From: SpSt-333 sp964371615
GTDB lineage: Bacteria; Bacteroidota; Ignavibacteria; UBA10030; UBA8401
NCBI GenBank assembly: GCA_964371615.1
Contig: CAYJMS010000005.1
Location: 1 to 64,000 of the forward strand
Length of the DNA: 64,000 nt
Reading direction: 5' to 3'
The notes below the pieces were generated by a model, which was given only the letters and a program-made list of their open reading frames with translations, was not told where the DNA came from and searched no databases. The first letter of the stretch is position 1; every line of letters starts with the position of its first letter. This document shows positions 16,605-25,012 of the stretch, piece by piece. The translations under genes and the position numbers were made by a program.

Positions 16605-16938
16605 GTGTATACAGTTCGAACAAAAACTATAATAAACCTTACGTTAGATATTTTACATAATATTTGTGAACAAAATCTCAATTATTTATAGAAAGAGTCT
16701 ATTAGCAGATATTCAACCCTCCTAACAATGGCTTAACTCAATCGGAATTAATACGTCAATAGGTCGAATTGCTCACTACATTAAATCTATTGAAATTCTA
16801 GAAAACTTCGATCAATCCCTTACAAAGTTAGATGATGAAACTTATGACTCCGCCATCGAGGCAAATGATCTTGTCATTATACACAAAGGTTTATCTCAAT
16901 TTAGTGGTAAAGAAATAATAGTCCGCATAAAAGACTAT
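16605..16938 (+). other. Gap with open frame leading into the next nuclease gene
   Basis: The first 120 bases are AT-rich without a recognisable gene. From 16726 onward the frame of the following nuclease gene is open without a stop, and its translation (RIAHYIKSIEILENF and then DSAIEANDLVIIHKGL) looks like real protein, but no ATG, GTG or TTG start precedes 16939. Either an unusual start codon is used or the 5' end of the gene has been lost or frameshifted. Confidence 0.5.
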
Positions 16939-17583
16939 TTGTCGGGCCCAATTCATGCCATTGATGAACGATTCGATAAAGGTTCTTCGCATAAAGCAAG
17001 AAGCACGGCGCTTGAACTTCTCGTTGCATCTCAATTTGCTCAGGCAGGTTATTCCATCAGTTTTGATACTGAAGCGGATGTTGAAGTAATTGACAAAACA
17101 GTTCTGTTTCATGTCGAGTGCAAACGCCCATCAAAATATGAGAATATTGAGAAATGCGTGGGCGACGCATATTCCCAATTGAAGAAGCGATACGCTTCAT
17201 ATAATGGAGATTTAAAGCAACGAGGGTTTGCGTTTATTTCAATAACAAAATTGGTCAATCCGGACAATGGGACGCTTTTGCTTAAGAACAAATTAGAGAT
17301 TAAAGAAAGATTGGATGCATTAGCCAGTAATTATTTGACAGAGAATAAACACCTTTTTTATAAAAATCTTGATGATCGGACCATGGGAGTTATTTTTTAT
17401 CTCCAAATGGCAATCAAAACCCCCGAATATAATGGACTATTTATATACCGACACTTAGCAGGTATTTACGTTAGTAATACAAATGATCCGAATATCGAAA
17501 ACCAAAATCGAGACAGGGTTTATTTTAGAGAAATAATGACAAAATTAAACCAGGGATTTGTGTCCATATTTAGTGACAAGTAA
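16939..17583 (+). CDS. PD-(D/E)XK-like nuclease, 5' end uncertain
   Basis: A protein of at least 214 residues. A helix ELLVASQFAQAGYSI leads to the catalytic-type segment TEADVEVIDKTVLFHVECKRP (Asp at the strand start, then ECKR: the D...ExK arrangement of restriction-type nucleases). The rest is helical and unassigned. The annotated TTG at 16939 is the first standard start. Protein-like sequence in frame extends back to 16726 (about 71 more codons), so this start is probably internal. It is followed after 8 bases by a second nuclease-like gene, and the two may form a pair. A defence role is inferred from the motif and neighbours. Confidence 0.65.
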   Translation: MSGPIHAIDERFDKGSSHKARSTALELLVASQFAQAGYSISFDTEADVEVIDKTVLFHVECKRPSKYENIEKCVGDAYSQLKKRYASYNGDLKQRGFAFISITKLVNPDNGTLLLKNKLEIKERLDALASNYLTENKHLFYKNLDDRTMGVIFYLQMAIKTPEYNGLFIYRHLAGIYVSNTNDPNIENQNRDRVYFREIMTKLNQGFVSIFSDK

Positions 17584-17591
17584 ATATTATT

Positions 17592-18188
17592 GTGAAAAAT
17601 ATTCTAAAAGAACTTGAACGGGTTGAAAAATTGATTGTAAGTGATCCTGATTTTCACATTAATCAGAAGTATAAATCTGATATGGAATGGTGGGTGTTGG
17701 GAAAGGCTGGTGAAATTCTTAGTGAATTGGGTTTTGAGTATCCAACATACGCGATAAAAGGAGAGAGTCCTGATTTTATTACCTATAATGAAAGACAAAT
17801 GGAATTTTATCCGATTGAAGTAACAGAAGTATTAGAACCTGATAGAAGGAGAGCGGAAGAATATAAGATAGGAAGACAAATTACTGATTGGAGTAAAACC
17901 CCAGGAAGGTTGGTAGACCCTTTAGAAAAGCCATGGCTGACGTTGGAGGCATGTTTTCTAAAAAAGTTCAAGAAAAAATATCCGCCAAAAACATGGTTAA
18001 TAATTTATTTCAATATTTCGTATAGCCATATTTCTGAATATGGGTGGTGGCATAAAACTTTACTCGCTAACGCAAAAAAATGGGATTTAAGTGGCTGTCC
18101 ATTTTGGAAAGTTCTGTTGTTGAACTCTTCAGGCGAAGCTTTGGTTGAATTGTTTCCCAAAATATATGTTATAAAGCCGGAAAAATAG
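17592..18188 (+). CDS. PD-(D/E)XK-like nuclease-fold protein
   Basis: A 198-residue protein starting at GTG. The central part EWWVLGKAGEILSELGF, SPDFITYNER and then FYPIEVTEV resembles the core of PD-(D/E)XK enzymes: an N-terminal Glu/helix, the PD dipeptide, and an E-x-T/K third motif, in which Lys is replaced by Thr here. The C-terminal half is Trp-rich and unassigned. It follows the preceding nuclease-like gene by 8 bases. The missing Lys means catalytic activity is not assured. It could instead be a DNA-binding or regulatory relative. Confidence 0.55.
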   Translation: MKNILKELERVEKLIVSDPDFHINQKYKSDMEWWVLGKAGEILSELGFEYPTYAIKGESPDFITYNERQMEFYPIEVTEVLEPDRRRAEEYKIGRQITDWSKTPGRLVDPLEKPWLTLEACFLKKFKKKYPPKTWLIIYFNISYSHISEYGWWHKTLLANAKKWDLSGCPFWKVLLLNSSGEALVELFPKIYVIKPEK

Positions 18189-18250
18189 CATAATAGAAAC
18201 TCTTGCCTTATATCATAAAAATCACCATTTTGTGATATATCAATACCTAT

Positions 18251-19324
18251 ATGTCATTCTCTGCAACATATCCATTTGATCTGCCTTTTCTTCCTCCGAA
18301 GATCAATTTTCGGGATTCTTCATTCATTGATCTTTTATTAAAAGCACGTACTGAGTTGGCAGAACTGAAGGGATATTCATCTGCGCTTCCCAATCCCATG
18401 ATATTGCTGTCACCGTCCGTATTGCGTGAGTCGGTGGCGAGTTCAAGAATCGAGAACATCAATACGACAGTTGAGAATGTCTTGCAGATGCAATTATTTC
18501 CCGCAACAGAACGGCGGGAATCGGATAAAGAAGTATTGCATTACAATGAAGCAATATTGTGGGGGTATGAACAGTTAAACAAAATTCCAATTTCTACAAG
18601 ATTGATTTCTGGAATCCATCAACGCTTGCTCCCGGGGACAAAATCAGCGTACCGAAAAGTACAAAATACGATTGCTGATGTTCAGACAGGGAAAGTGCTG
18701 TATACTCCGCCTGAATCTCAAAAAGTTCCACAATTGATCTCGAATTTCGAAAAATATCTTCATGCCGAGGATGATATCGATCCGCTTATGAAGTGTATAA
18801 TAGCACATTATCAGTTTGAGGCCATTCATCCTTTTGGAGATGGGAACGGACGTACAGGAAGGATCCTTATGGTATTATATCTTATCCAGAAGGGGATATT
18901 GACGCATCCGATCTTGTATATCAGCGGCTATATTAACAAGAATCGTGGCGAATACTACAGATTGCTGAACAATGTCAGCGCTAAAGAACAATGGAACGAG
19001 TTTTTTGTTTACATGCTACAAGGATTTTATGCGCAGGCAAAAGATACTAAAGAGAGCCTTATGGCTGCTATGCATTTATTACACGAAACGAAGGATATTG
19101 TAAAGAAGAAGAATCCTAAAATATATTCGTCAGAATTAATTGAAGCATTGTTTACCAGTCCCGTTGTATCTCCGGTTAGTTTAGGAAAAGTATTAGGTAT
19201 CCATTACACAACGGCGAGCCGTTACCTGAGTATTCTGAAGAAGCTAGCCATTGTTACCGACGTCGTCGTTGGGAAATATCATCTCTTTGTTAACAAAAAA
19301 TTGATCGAATTGCTGAAACATTAG
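18251..19324 (+). CDS. Fic family protein (AMP transferase type)
   Basis: A 357-residue Fic protein. The catalytic loop HPFGDGNGRTGR (about residues 196-207) has all consensus residues including the His. The inhibitory helix motif SSRIEN (about 59-64) lies N-terminal of the Fic core, which marks an intramolecularly inhibited (class II) enzyme. A C-terminal winged-helix domain (ALFTSPVVSPVSLGKVLG, HYTTASRYLSILKKL) follows. Such proteins transfer AMP to target proteins, and the wHTH suggests self-regulation or DNA binding. It has its own upstream region with no obvious partner. Confidence 0.93.
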   Translation: MSFSATYPFDLPFLPPKINFRDSSFIDLLLKARTELAELKGYSSALPNPMILLSPSVLRESVASSRIENINTTVENVLQMQLFPATERRESDKEVLHYNEAILWGYEQLNKIPISTRLISGIHQRLLPGTKSAYRKVQNTIADVQTGKVLYTPPESQKVPQLISNFEKYLHAEDDIDPLMKCIIAHYQFEAIHPFGDGNGRTGRILMVLYLIQKGILTHPILYISGYINKNRGEYYRLLNNVSAKEQWNEFFVYMLQGFYAQAKDTKESLMAAMHLLHETKDIVKKKNPKIYSSELIEALFTSPVVSPVSLGKVLGIHYTTASRYLSILKKLAIVTDVVVGKYHLFVNKKLIELLKH

Positions 19325-19402
19325 ATCATACAACTTTATTGAAAAAAGGAGATATAAGAGGTACATTGCAATAACATATATTAACGCAGTATCAATAGCG
19401 TC

Positions 19403-19513
19403 CCACTCTGAAAACTGGTAATTTTTATACGAGGACGACACGATGACGGCTGCACCCAGCAATGGGCGCGCCCATCATGTGTCCTCGTACGGTATACCAG
19501 TACCGCAGAGTGG
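19403..19513. repeat. 111-nt long imperfect inverted repeat (structured RNA or mini-element)
   Basis: Three stacked pairings close one structure: CCACTCTG (19403) with CAGAGTGG (19506), ACTGGTA (19414) with TACCAGT (19495), and TACGAGGAC (19428) with GTCCTCGTA (19481). The apex holds the perfect palindrome ATGGGCGCGCCCAT (19462-19475). There is no T-run, so it is not a simple terminator. It stands 43 bases before the next gene and is more GC-rich than its surroundings. A non-coding RNA, a MITE-like insertion or a leader element are all possible. Confidence 0.7.
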
Positions 19514-19555
19514 ATCATGGTGTGGTTAGCGCCCATTTCTTATAAAGGTGATTCT

Positions 19556-20419
19556 ATGACAGAAAACAGTGCATCATTTTTGGCGGAGGTTTGCAACAAA
19601 TTTGGCGTGCTTGTGCAGTATGAGATTAACGGGATTCAGCATGAATTCAAATTCGACACAAAAAAATTATCGCCAACGAATGTAGTGTATGAGAAAAACA
19701 TTGACCATATATCAGGTGCAACGTATAATTTGTTACCCACAAATATAGCCAGTCAGATAAAATCAATCGGTAGGAAATTATTTGATCCCAAAGTATATTA
19801 TTCTAAAGCTCATAAAACCAATAATAACCTCACAATGGATGACTATGTAAGAACAGAATTTGGGAAATATCTGAGAATAGATTCGATAAATAAATTCAAG
19901 GATAGAATTCGTGAAATTGAGTCAGAGATGAAAGCCAAGGCTGATGAATTAATTTCCAATAGATATGCAGAATATTACCGCAGCTCGTTTGTCACGGCAT
20001 ACCAATATTTTTCCGGTGGGATGGAAGAATTTCGTGAACTATCGAAAAAATATAGTGAATCGCTTCCATTATTCTGGCACGAAGTAAAAATCATCAATGA
20101 TGAACTTCAGAAATTAGAGATTGAATTCCAAAGTCTTAATCCAAAAAGATCAATATCATTGCAGTATCTGGCACGATACTGTCGAAAACAAAATTTACCG
20201 GCATTGCAGGCATCATTAAAGTTGAAACATGTGCCACAATCAAAAGGAGAGTATCTCAATGGGCTCTCGGTTGCATATTTATTAGTTGGATTTCATCCGC
20301 GTAGTTTTATCAACAAAGCGTGGAAAGATAAATATAAATCTATAAATAGTTATGATCGAACTATAAAGTATTTGTTTTCTGTTGAAGAAAAAATGAAAGA
20401 TATTCAAAGTAAAGCATGA
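19556..20419 (+). CDS. Hypothetical helical protein
   Basis: A 287-residue protein of a family I do not recognise. ATG 19556 is preferred over an upstream in-frame start because AAAGGTG sits 6 bases before it. An N-terminal region with several beta-type segments (about 1-60) is followed by long charged helices (INKFKDRIREIESEMKAKA, then INDELQKLEIEFQSLN) that look like a coiled coil. No catalytic motif or membrane segment is visible. The 111-nt inverted repeat lies in its upstream region. Confidence 0.65.
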   Translation: MTENSASFLAEVCNKFGVLVQYEINGIQHEFKFDTKKLSPTNVVYEKNIDHISGATYNLLPTNIASQIKSIGRKLFDPKVYYSKAHKTNNNLTMDDYVRTEFGKYLRIDSINKFKDRIREIESEMKAKADELISNRYAEYYRSSFVTAYQYFSGGMEEFRELSKKYSESLPLFWHEVKIINDELQKLEIEFQSLNPKRSISLQYLARYCRKQNLPALQASLKLKHVPQSKGEYLNGLSVAYLLVGFHPRSFINKAWKDKYKSINSYDRTIKYLFSVEEKMKDIQSKA

Positions 20420-21135
20420 TTAGTATTTTCTTATTGACTTGTGTATTACATCATTTCTTCTCGCTATTACCAACCATATCGCTTTCTGCTGAAAAATATC
20501 CGACCTAAAGTCAGTAACATATTTCACTACAACATGCGATTTAAATAATGGATTCATTCAGCAAGTGTGCCTGAAAGATTGAATTACAATCATTATTGCG
20601 ATATGGCACGAAATATTATACATTTTGTCGAATTTTAGTTCGTTAAATATAGGTACACAAAATATACCAATTACGTTATTAGCACTCTGACTGAAATTCT
20701 TCATACATATATTCTTGCGGTTTTGATAATCAAGGTCGTTTTTACATACGTCCATTGGCGGTGATGCAAGTATTAAACATAAATGGGTTCCATGCTACAC
20801 GAAATAAAGGCGATATTGAAGTGTTTTCACAGATTATTTAGAAGAAAAATATTTATTTAAATTATCGTGTCCGCCAGGGGCAATTTTAGGGTATATATAA
20901 GGTATAAAGGCGAATCGGGCCAATTTGTTAGAGGATGGCACTGTCCTTTTTGTTCTGTTTAATGGTTGATGATACAGTAGAAATCTGATACATTCTACTA
21001 AATATTGGCTGCCTCACGCTGCTTATTACACCTAAAATTCAAATTATCCGGACTAAGTCAGTCGAGTAAATATTTAGGGCGCCCTAAAGTGATCCAGACA
21101 ATAATCAACTTCTTTCATAATATAAAGATACCAAC
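20420..21135. other. Long non-coding gap before the cassette array
   Basis: No convincing gene in about 700 bases. It contains a perfect 16-bp palindrome TTTAGGGCGCCCTAAA at 21073-21088, whose TTTAGG end also resembles the last box of the attC-like sites further right, so the array may begin here. The upstream partner box expected for attC is not clear. Confidence 0.4.
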
Positions 21136-21651
21136 ATGTCAAATGGCACTATCCAACCACCAATTTCGCCTGAAGTTGAAACGCCTTCTCAACACTCACC
21201 TATTGAGGATTTCTATGGTCCGTTTGTGCATCTGGCAATTCACGGTCAAGAGAACAAATGGTGGATGTTATATATCTATTTGTTGTTTAATAGCATTCTT
21301 GTCTTGAGTTGTTCAACAATCATTGCTAGTCAGAATTTTCTTTTTTTTCATCAAATAGTTTTGACGCTGTTCTGCGGTGCGGGCTTTTTAGTTGCTATTT
21401 GTTGGATTTATATGATTGATGATTACGTAAATGCATCAAATCTTTACTCAAATGTTGCCAAAGAAGCGGAAGTTGGGCTTCCTGCCGATATAAAAAAGCC
21501 ATTCACAATACGGGATGTACACCGATTTCAAAAAAATCCTATTGGTACAATGTCTTTCATAGCAACTTCGCTGACTATTCTTTTTGTAATCATTTACATT
21601 GTACTATTTGTGTTGACTTGGTCATCGCTGAGAAGTTATCAAGCATTGTAA
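21136..21651 (+). CDS. Cassette gene: small membrane protein
   Basis: A 171-residue protein. An N-terminal cytoplasmic part (1-45, with HSPIEDFYGPFVHLAIHGQE) precedes two adjacent membrane helices (about 45-67 and 73-93). A soluble helical segment (95-135, YSNVAKEAEVGLPADIKKP) and a last membrane helix (about 140-165) follow. The family is not recognised. The arrangement recalls small membrane effectors found in defence loci, but no motif proves it. It is the first gene of the cassette run: the 3' half of an attC-like site starts right after its stop. Confidence 0.65.
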   Translation: MSNGTIQPPISPEVETPSQHSPIEDFYGPFVHLAIHGQENKWWMLYIYLLFNSILVLSCSTIIASQNFLFFHQIVLTLFCGAGFLVAICWIYMIDDYVNASNLYSNVAKEAEVGLPADIKKPFTIRDVHRFQKNPIGTMSFIATSLTILFVIIYIVLFVLTWSSLRSYQAL

Positions 21652-21652
21652 A

Positions 21653-21694
21653 TTCTGGAGCGTTTGCACGTAGATTAGATCCAGCCCGTTAGAA
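21653..21694 (+). repeat. 3' half of an attC-like site
   Basis: CTGGAGCGTTTGCACGTAG then CCAGCCCGTTAGAA matches the 3' half shared by the other attC-like sites (CTGGAxCxTTGCACGC ... CGTTAGAC), ending in the core box GTTAGAA at 21688-21694. The complementary 5' half is not found before it, so the site is truncated. Confidence 0.65.
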
Positions 21695-21727
21695 AACATT
21701 GCAGTGCAGCAAAGGAATCATAAAAAT

Positions 21728-22441
21728 ATGAAAGCATTTATCGTTATGCCATTTGCTAATGAGTTTAGTAAAGTATTTGATGCAATAAAGAATGCTACAA
21801 GGAAGGTAGGGATTGAATGTGTTCGGGCTGATGAAATTATGCAACCTGGTCCGATAATAAATCAGATATTTGAAGAGATCCATAGTGCAGACGTAGTAAT
21901 TGCAGAAGTATCATCAAAGAATCCTAATGTTTATTACGAAATTGCTCTCGCCCACTGTGTTAAAAAGCCAACAATACTTATTGCAGATAAAGATTCTATT
22001 TCGGATTTACCATTTGATATTCGACACAATAGAGTATTGTTGTACACAAAAGGATCATATGCAGACTTAGAATCGTTACTCAAAAAACATCTTCATCACA
22101 TCAAAGACTATTTTGTTGATAACAAAAAACCGCCTACGGTGAATGAATTTTTAGAGACTCTTTCTCAACCGTTCCCATCTGTTAAGGAGATTCTTGAGGA
22201 GCATACAGAAGAATCATCTGAAAATATTATTAATAGGCTTACTGATAGTTTTCCAAACAAAGTTCTAAGGGAACTCGTTCAAGATATTGGAAAACAATTT
22301 AATTTAACTTCTGCTAAATTAACGGAAACTAATCTTGCTGAAGATGGCGTTTTAATTACTGTTGAAGATGCATTCAATGAAAAAGTTGTTGCTCTTGTTG
22401 ACCGGAATGGGATTATTACAAGAAAGAAAAAAATAAACTGA
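21728..22441 (+). CDS. Cassette gene: TIR/nucleoside deoxyribosyltransferase-like protein
   Basis: A 237-residue protein. Its N-terminal 110 residues show the Rossmann-like pattern of the nucleoside 2-deoxyribosyltransferase/TIR-like superfamily: KAFIVMPFANEFSKVFDAIK, ECVRADEI, IHSADVVIAEVSSKNPNVYYEIALAH (the Asp/Asn-rich nucleotide site with the catalytic-type Glu in YYEIALAH) and PTILIAD. The C-terminal 100 residues are helical and then beta (GVLITVEDAFNEKVVALV), perhaps a sensor. Proteins of this group hydrolyse nucleotide bonds and several act in phage defence. ATG 21728 is chosen over an upstream GTG because family members start at MKAFIVMPF. Confidence 0.8.
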   Translation: MKAFIVMPFANEFSKVFDAIKNATRKVGIECVRADEIMQPGPIINQIFEEIHSADVVIAEVSSKNPNVYYEIALAHCVKKPTILIADKDSISDLPFDIRHNRVLLYTKGSYADLESLLKKHLHHIKDYFVDNKKPPTVNEFLETLSQPFPSVKEILEEHTEESSENIINRLTDSFPNKVLRELVQDIGKQFNLTSAKLTETNLAEDGVLITVEDAFNEKVVALVDRNGIITRKKKIN

Positions 22442-22448
22442 CAATGCT

Positions 22449-22610
22449 ACCTAACTCGGCACCCAAGTTGATATGATAATCGCTCGCGCTCCGAGTTTGT
22501 AAGTATCGTGTATATTCTATACAACTAACGTTACGAAAGCACATTATTATTACAACTTTTAACTCTCACGCTGGAACGTTGTCACGCAAATTAGTATCAA
22601 ACCGTTAGAC
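22449..22610 (+). repeat. attC-like site, 162 bp
   Basis: It starts with the box ACCTAAC (22449-22455) just after the preceding stop and ends with GTTAGAC (22604-22610), the RYYYAAC/GTTRRRY pair expected for attC. The 3' half CGCTGGAACGTTGTCACGC is shared with the other sites. The next gene begins 20 bases later, as in integron cassettes. Confidence 0.78.
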
Positions 22611-22629
22611 GGGCATTTATAATAATACT

Positions 22630-23238
22630 ATGACAAAGGTACGAACTCAGAAATGGTCAAGTGATCTAACAAAATTATTAGAAAGTCTTTCAAAAGAATC
22701 TAATTACTTCTGGATCGAATATTGTCAAAAGAAAAATGATGTATGGCGACGAGCTTATGTACGTTCTGTATTTGCTGAAATGGAAGCAGTGATTTATTGT
22801 CTTAAGCAATCAATCAAGGCTGTACAAAAGTCCGATCATTTACCACTCACAATCGATGAGCAGAAAAAACTAGATGAATATTATTATCAAAAAGGTCAAG
22901 GTCGAAAGAAAGTCAAAATATCTTACTTTCTACCATTTGCAAAAAATGTATCATTTACTTTAGATCTTTTCGCCTTGGCAAATTATGTTTTCGATACTAT
23001 TAATAAAAACAGCAGTGACTGGCAAAATCTCATTATTGCCTCAATGATAAGAAATCGTATAATACATCCCAAAAGACCAAAAGAAATAGTTATTACTGAT
23101 GAGGAAATGAAAATCATTCGTGTAACGGAATTATGGTTTATGAACACAGTAATTGAGATTATGAGAAAATCTGTTATCAGTCTTAGGGGACAAATAAAAG
23201 GAATGTCAAGAAGTTATACCCGCCCAAAATGTACCTAA
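22630..23238 (+). CDS. Cassette gene: HEPN-like helical protein
   Basis: A 202-residue, all-helical protein. Near the C-terminus it carries RNRIIHPKR (about residues 146-154), an R-x4-H arrangement with polar residue after Arg as in HEPN RNases. Long helices before it (VRSVFAEMEAVIYCLKQSI) fit the HEPN four-helix bundle. HEPN proteins are often RNA-cutting toxins or abortive-infection effectors. No antitoxin (MNT type) gene is next to it. Its stop codon lies inside the first box of the following attC-like site. Confidence 0.6.
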   Translation: MTKVRTQKWSSDLTKLLESLSKESNYFWIEYCQKKNDVWRRAYVRSVFAEMEAVIYCLKQSIKAVQKSDHLPLTIDEQKKLDEYYYQKGQGRKKVKISYFLPFAKNVSFTLDLFALANYVFDTINKNSSDWQNLIIASMIRNRIIHPKRPKEIVITDEEMKIIRVTELWFMNTVIEIMRKSVISLRGQIKGMSRSYTRPKCT

Positions 23239-23402
23239 AGACAACGTGAAGGGACGGTTGATGAATTGAACGTGCAGTAAAAGATCTCGAACTAACACAA
23301 TCTCAGGGTAGTTATATAAAATACATCACCGGTTCAGCGCGCGCGACGGCAGATGGTAACTGAAACATTCAACCGCACGCGGCTTAGTTCCCATCGTTAG
23401 CC
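23233..23402 (+). repeat. attC-like site, 170 bp
   Basis: It opens with ACCTAAA (23233-23239) and closes with GTTAGCC (23396-23402). Between them, CGTGAAGGGACGGTTGATG near the 5' side is complementary to CATTCAACCGCACGCGG near the 3' side, giving the paired arms expected in attC. The same CGTGAAGGGACGG and ACCGCACGCGGCTTA words recur in the site at 26140-26305. Confidence 0.82.
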
Positions 23403-23429
23403 AGCAAAAGCATTCTACCGGATTATACA

Positions 23430-23975
23430 ATGAAATCTACTATATCAATCTTTGTTCTGATATCTATTGTTCTGTTTTCATGCAATCAGGATAATCCAAA
23501 ACCTCGAAACGTACGCGTACTATTTTCAAATGGCATTGTATATTGCGAGGGTAATCACGTCTACTCGTCTGACAAAGGGGATACTATCAGAATTGGAATA
23601 TGGAAATTTTATTATCCGGACGGTCAGCTTGAATCTGAAAGAGAATATGACAAGGATGGTAAAGGCATCAGATATAATGGTTATTCAGAAAAAGGAGTTT
23701 TATTAGATTCCTATGCGCTTAAAGATAATTTAGAAATCTATTCAGAATTTTATGATTCAGGTATTCTTAAACGTGAAACTATAGTGCAAACGAATTCCAT
23801 TGATGAAGATAATACTGAACAAATAGAATATGTAAAGGAATTTTATTCCAATGGGCATCCTATGGAAGAATATCAGCGCATCGACGGAGAACTTGAAGGT
23901 GCAGTTAAAAAATGGGATTTATCTGGGAATCTGGTGCTTGAAACAAATTATCGCAAAGGTTTGATACAACAATGA
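23430..23975 (+). CDS. Cassette gene: MORN-repeat-type lipoprotein (YwqK-like)
   Basis: A 181-residue lipoprotein with signal KSTISIFVLISIVLFSC (lipobox Cys at 18). The body has repeated short beta units of the MORN/YwqK type: GIWKFYYPDGQLESEREYD, YSEFYDSGILKRE, VKEFYSNGHPMEEYQ and KKWDLSGNLVLETNY. Such proteins are commonly annotated as YwqK-family antitoxin-like, though a true antitoxin role is rarely shown. It overlaps the following membrane-protein gene by 4 bp (ATGA), so both belong to one two-gene cassette. Confidence 0.82.
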   Translation: MKSTISIFVLISIVLFSCNQDNPKPRNVRVLFSNGIVYCEGNHVYSSDKGDTIRIGIWKFYYPDGQLESEREYDKDGKGIRYNGYSEKGVLLDSYALKDNLEIYSEFYDSGILKRETIVQTNSIDEDNTEQIEYVKEFYSNGHPMEEYQRIDGELEGAVKKWDLSGNLVLETNYRKGLIQQ

Positions 23976-24655
23976 ATCTTTCCAATGAAGCACAAAATCT
24001 TTTGAATGATATTCGAACAAGTATGAAGAAAAAAGCATTTGCAAATAACTGGAATGATGAAAGAGTCCAATCTGAAGTTCGTATGGCGATTCAAAGTTTT
24101 CTTAATTCAGACGAAGCAAAAGGACTTTCAAAGGAAGACAGAATAAACATACACAAGGCAAATCTTACTAATGTTACTCAGCATGAAGTAAATCAAGAAG
24201 AAATTAAGGTAGCAGAGCCAATACCCGAAGCAGAGCGAGCAGTTAAAAATGAAACGCAATATTCTGACTTAACTATCGAAGAAAAGTATCGGGATTGGAT
24301 GCCTTTAATAACCTTGTCGTCTTTTAAAAAGATAAAAAGGTATCTAACTCTTTCAATAATTCTTCGTTTAGTTTGTTCCATTATGTTGGTGTGGTCTCTC
24401 TCTCGACACAAATACGATTTCTATGTCATTCTTCGTTGGTTAGTAACCTGTACGTCAGCATATTGTGCATCGATAGCAAATAAAGTAAAGAACCAATTGT
24501 GGACCATTTATTTTGTCGCTGCGGCAATTTTATTTAATCCAATTGCGCCAATAAAACTTTCCCGGGACACGTGGATAAGTATAGACATTGGCGTTGCTGT
24601 TCTATTTTTGATTTCATTAAAGTATATCAAAGAAACCGAAGAAGTTGAGGTTTAA
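23972..24655 (+). CDS. Cassette gene: membrane protein with DUF6804-like C-terminus
   Basis: A 227-residue protein. The soluble helical N-terminal half (1-115, LLNDIRTSMKKKAFANNWND) is followed by four hydrophobic segments (about 127-143, 147-163, 169-188 and 195-212). The C-terminal part (YDFYVILRWLVTCTSAY, LWTIYFVAAAILFNPIAP) resembles DUF6804 small membrane domains, with the conserved NPIAP-like turn between the last helices. It is coupled to the lipoprotein gene by ATGA overlap. Function unknown. Confidence 0.68.
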   Translation: MNLSNEAQNLLNDIRTSMKKKAFANNWNDERVQSEVRMAIQSFLNSDEAKGLSKEDRINIHKANLTNVTQHEVNQEEIKVAEPIPEAERAVKNETQYSDLTIEEKYRDWMPLITLSSFKKIKRYLTLSIILRLVCSIMLVWSLSRHKYDFYVILRWLVTCTSAYCASIANKVKNQLWTIYFVAAAILFNPIAPIKLSRDTWISIDIGVAVLFLISLKYIKETEEVEV

Positions 24656-24858
24656 ATATTTGCTGGCTAACCTAGTACTGTGTTAAAAGTCGCTCAACCT
24701 GTTATGTAAAAAGTCAATATGTTCGGGAAATATATTTTAGAAATATGTCTCCATTCAAAAAGAATTGAATTTGTAGTAACAAAATAAAAGAATCATTCTG
24801 TTATGAATAGTCCACTCGAATTATCCGGTGGCTGCAGGAAGTACGAATAAGATTAAAA

Positions 24859-24971
24859 GGTGCGGATGCATTCTGACGAAAATCTGCTTGCAGCGATCTT
24901 TCAAAGAGACCGACTGTTAGGGACATGTAAATGATCCCACGCAGACAAGCTTGAGTCGAACAGTCCGCACC
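24859..24971 (-). ncRNA. Candidate guide (bridge/seek-type) RNA in the IS 3' end
   Basis: Within the 340-bp non-coding end of the element, GGTGCGGA (24859-24866) pairs with TCCGCACC (24964-24971), closing a domain of about 113 nt that contains further short self-complementary stretches. IS110-family recombinases use structured RNAs from their non-coding end to choose target and donor DNA; in the IS1111 branch this RNA lies downstream of the transposase gene, as here. The assignment is by position and the closing stem only. Confidence 0.5.
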
Positions 24972-25012
24972 ACTATTTTTAACATTCTTTTATTTTTTGA
25001 ATTGAATTAGTT

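Noticed and set aside
21005..21307. Plus-strand frame of 100 codons before the first cassette gene
   Set aside because: Overlaps the membrane-protein gene in another frame and has no recognisable domain; the membrane protein has clear hydrophobic helices.
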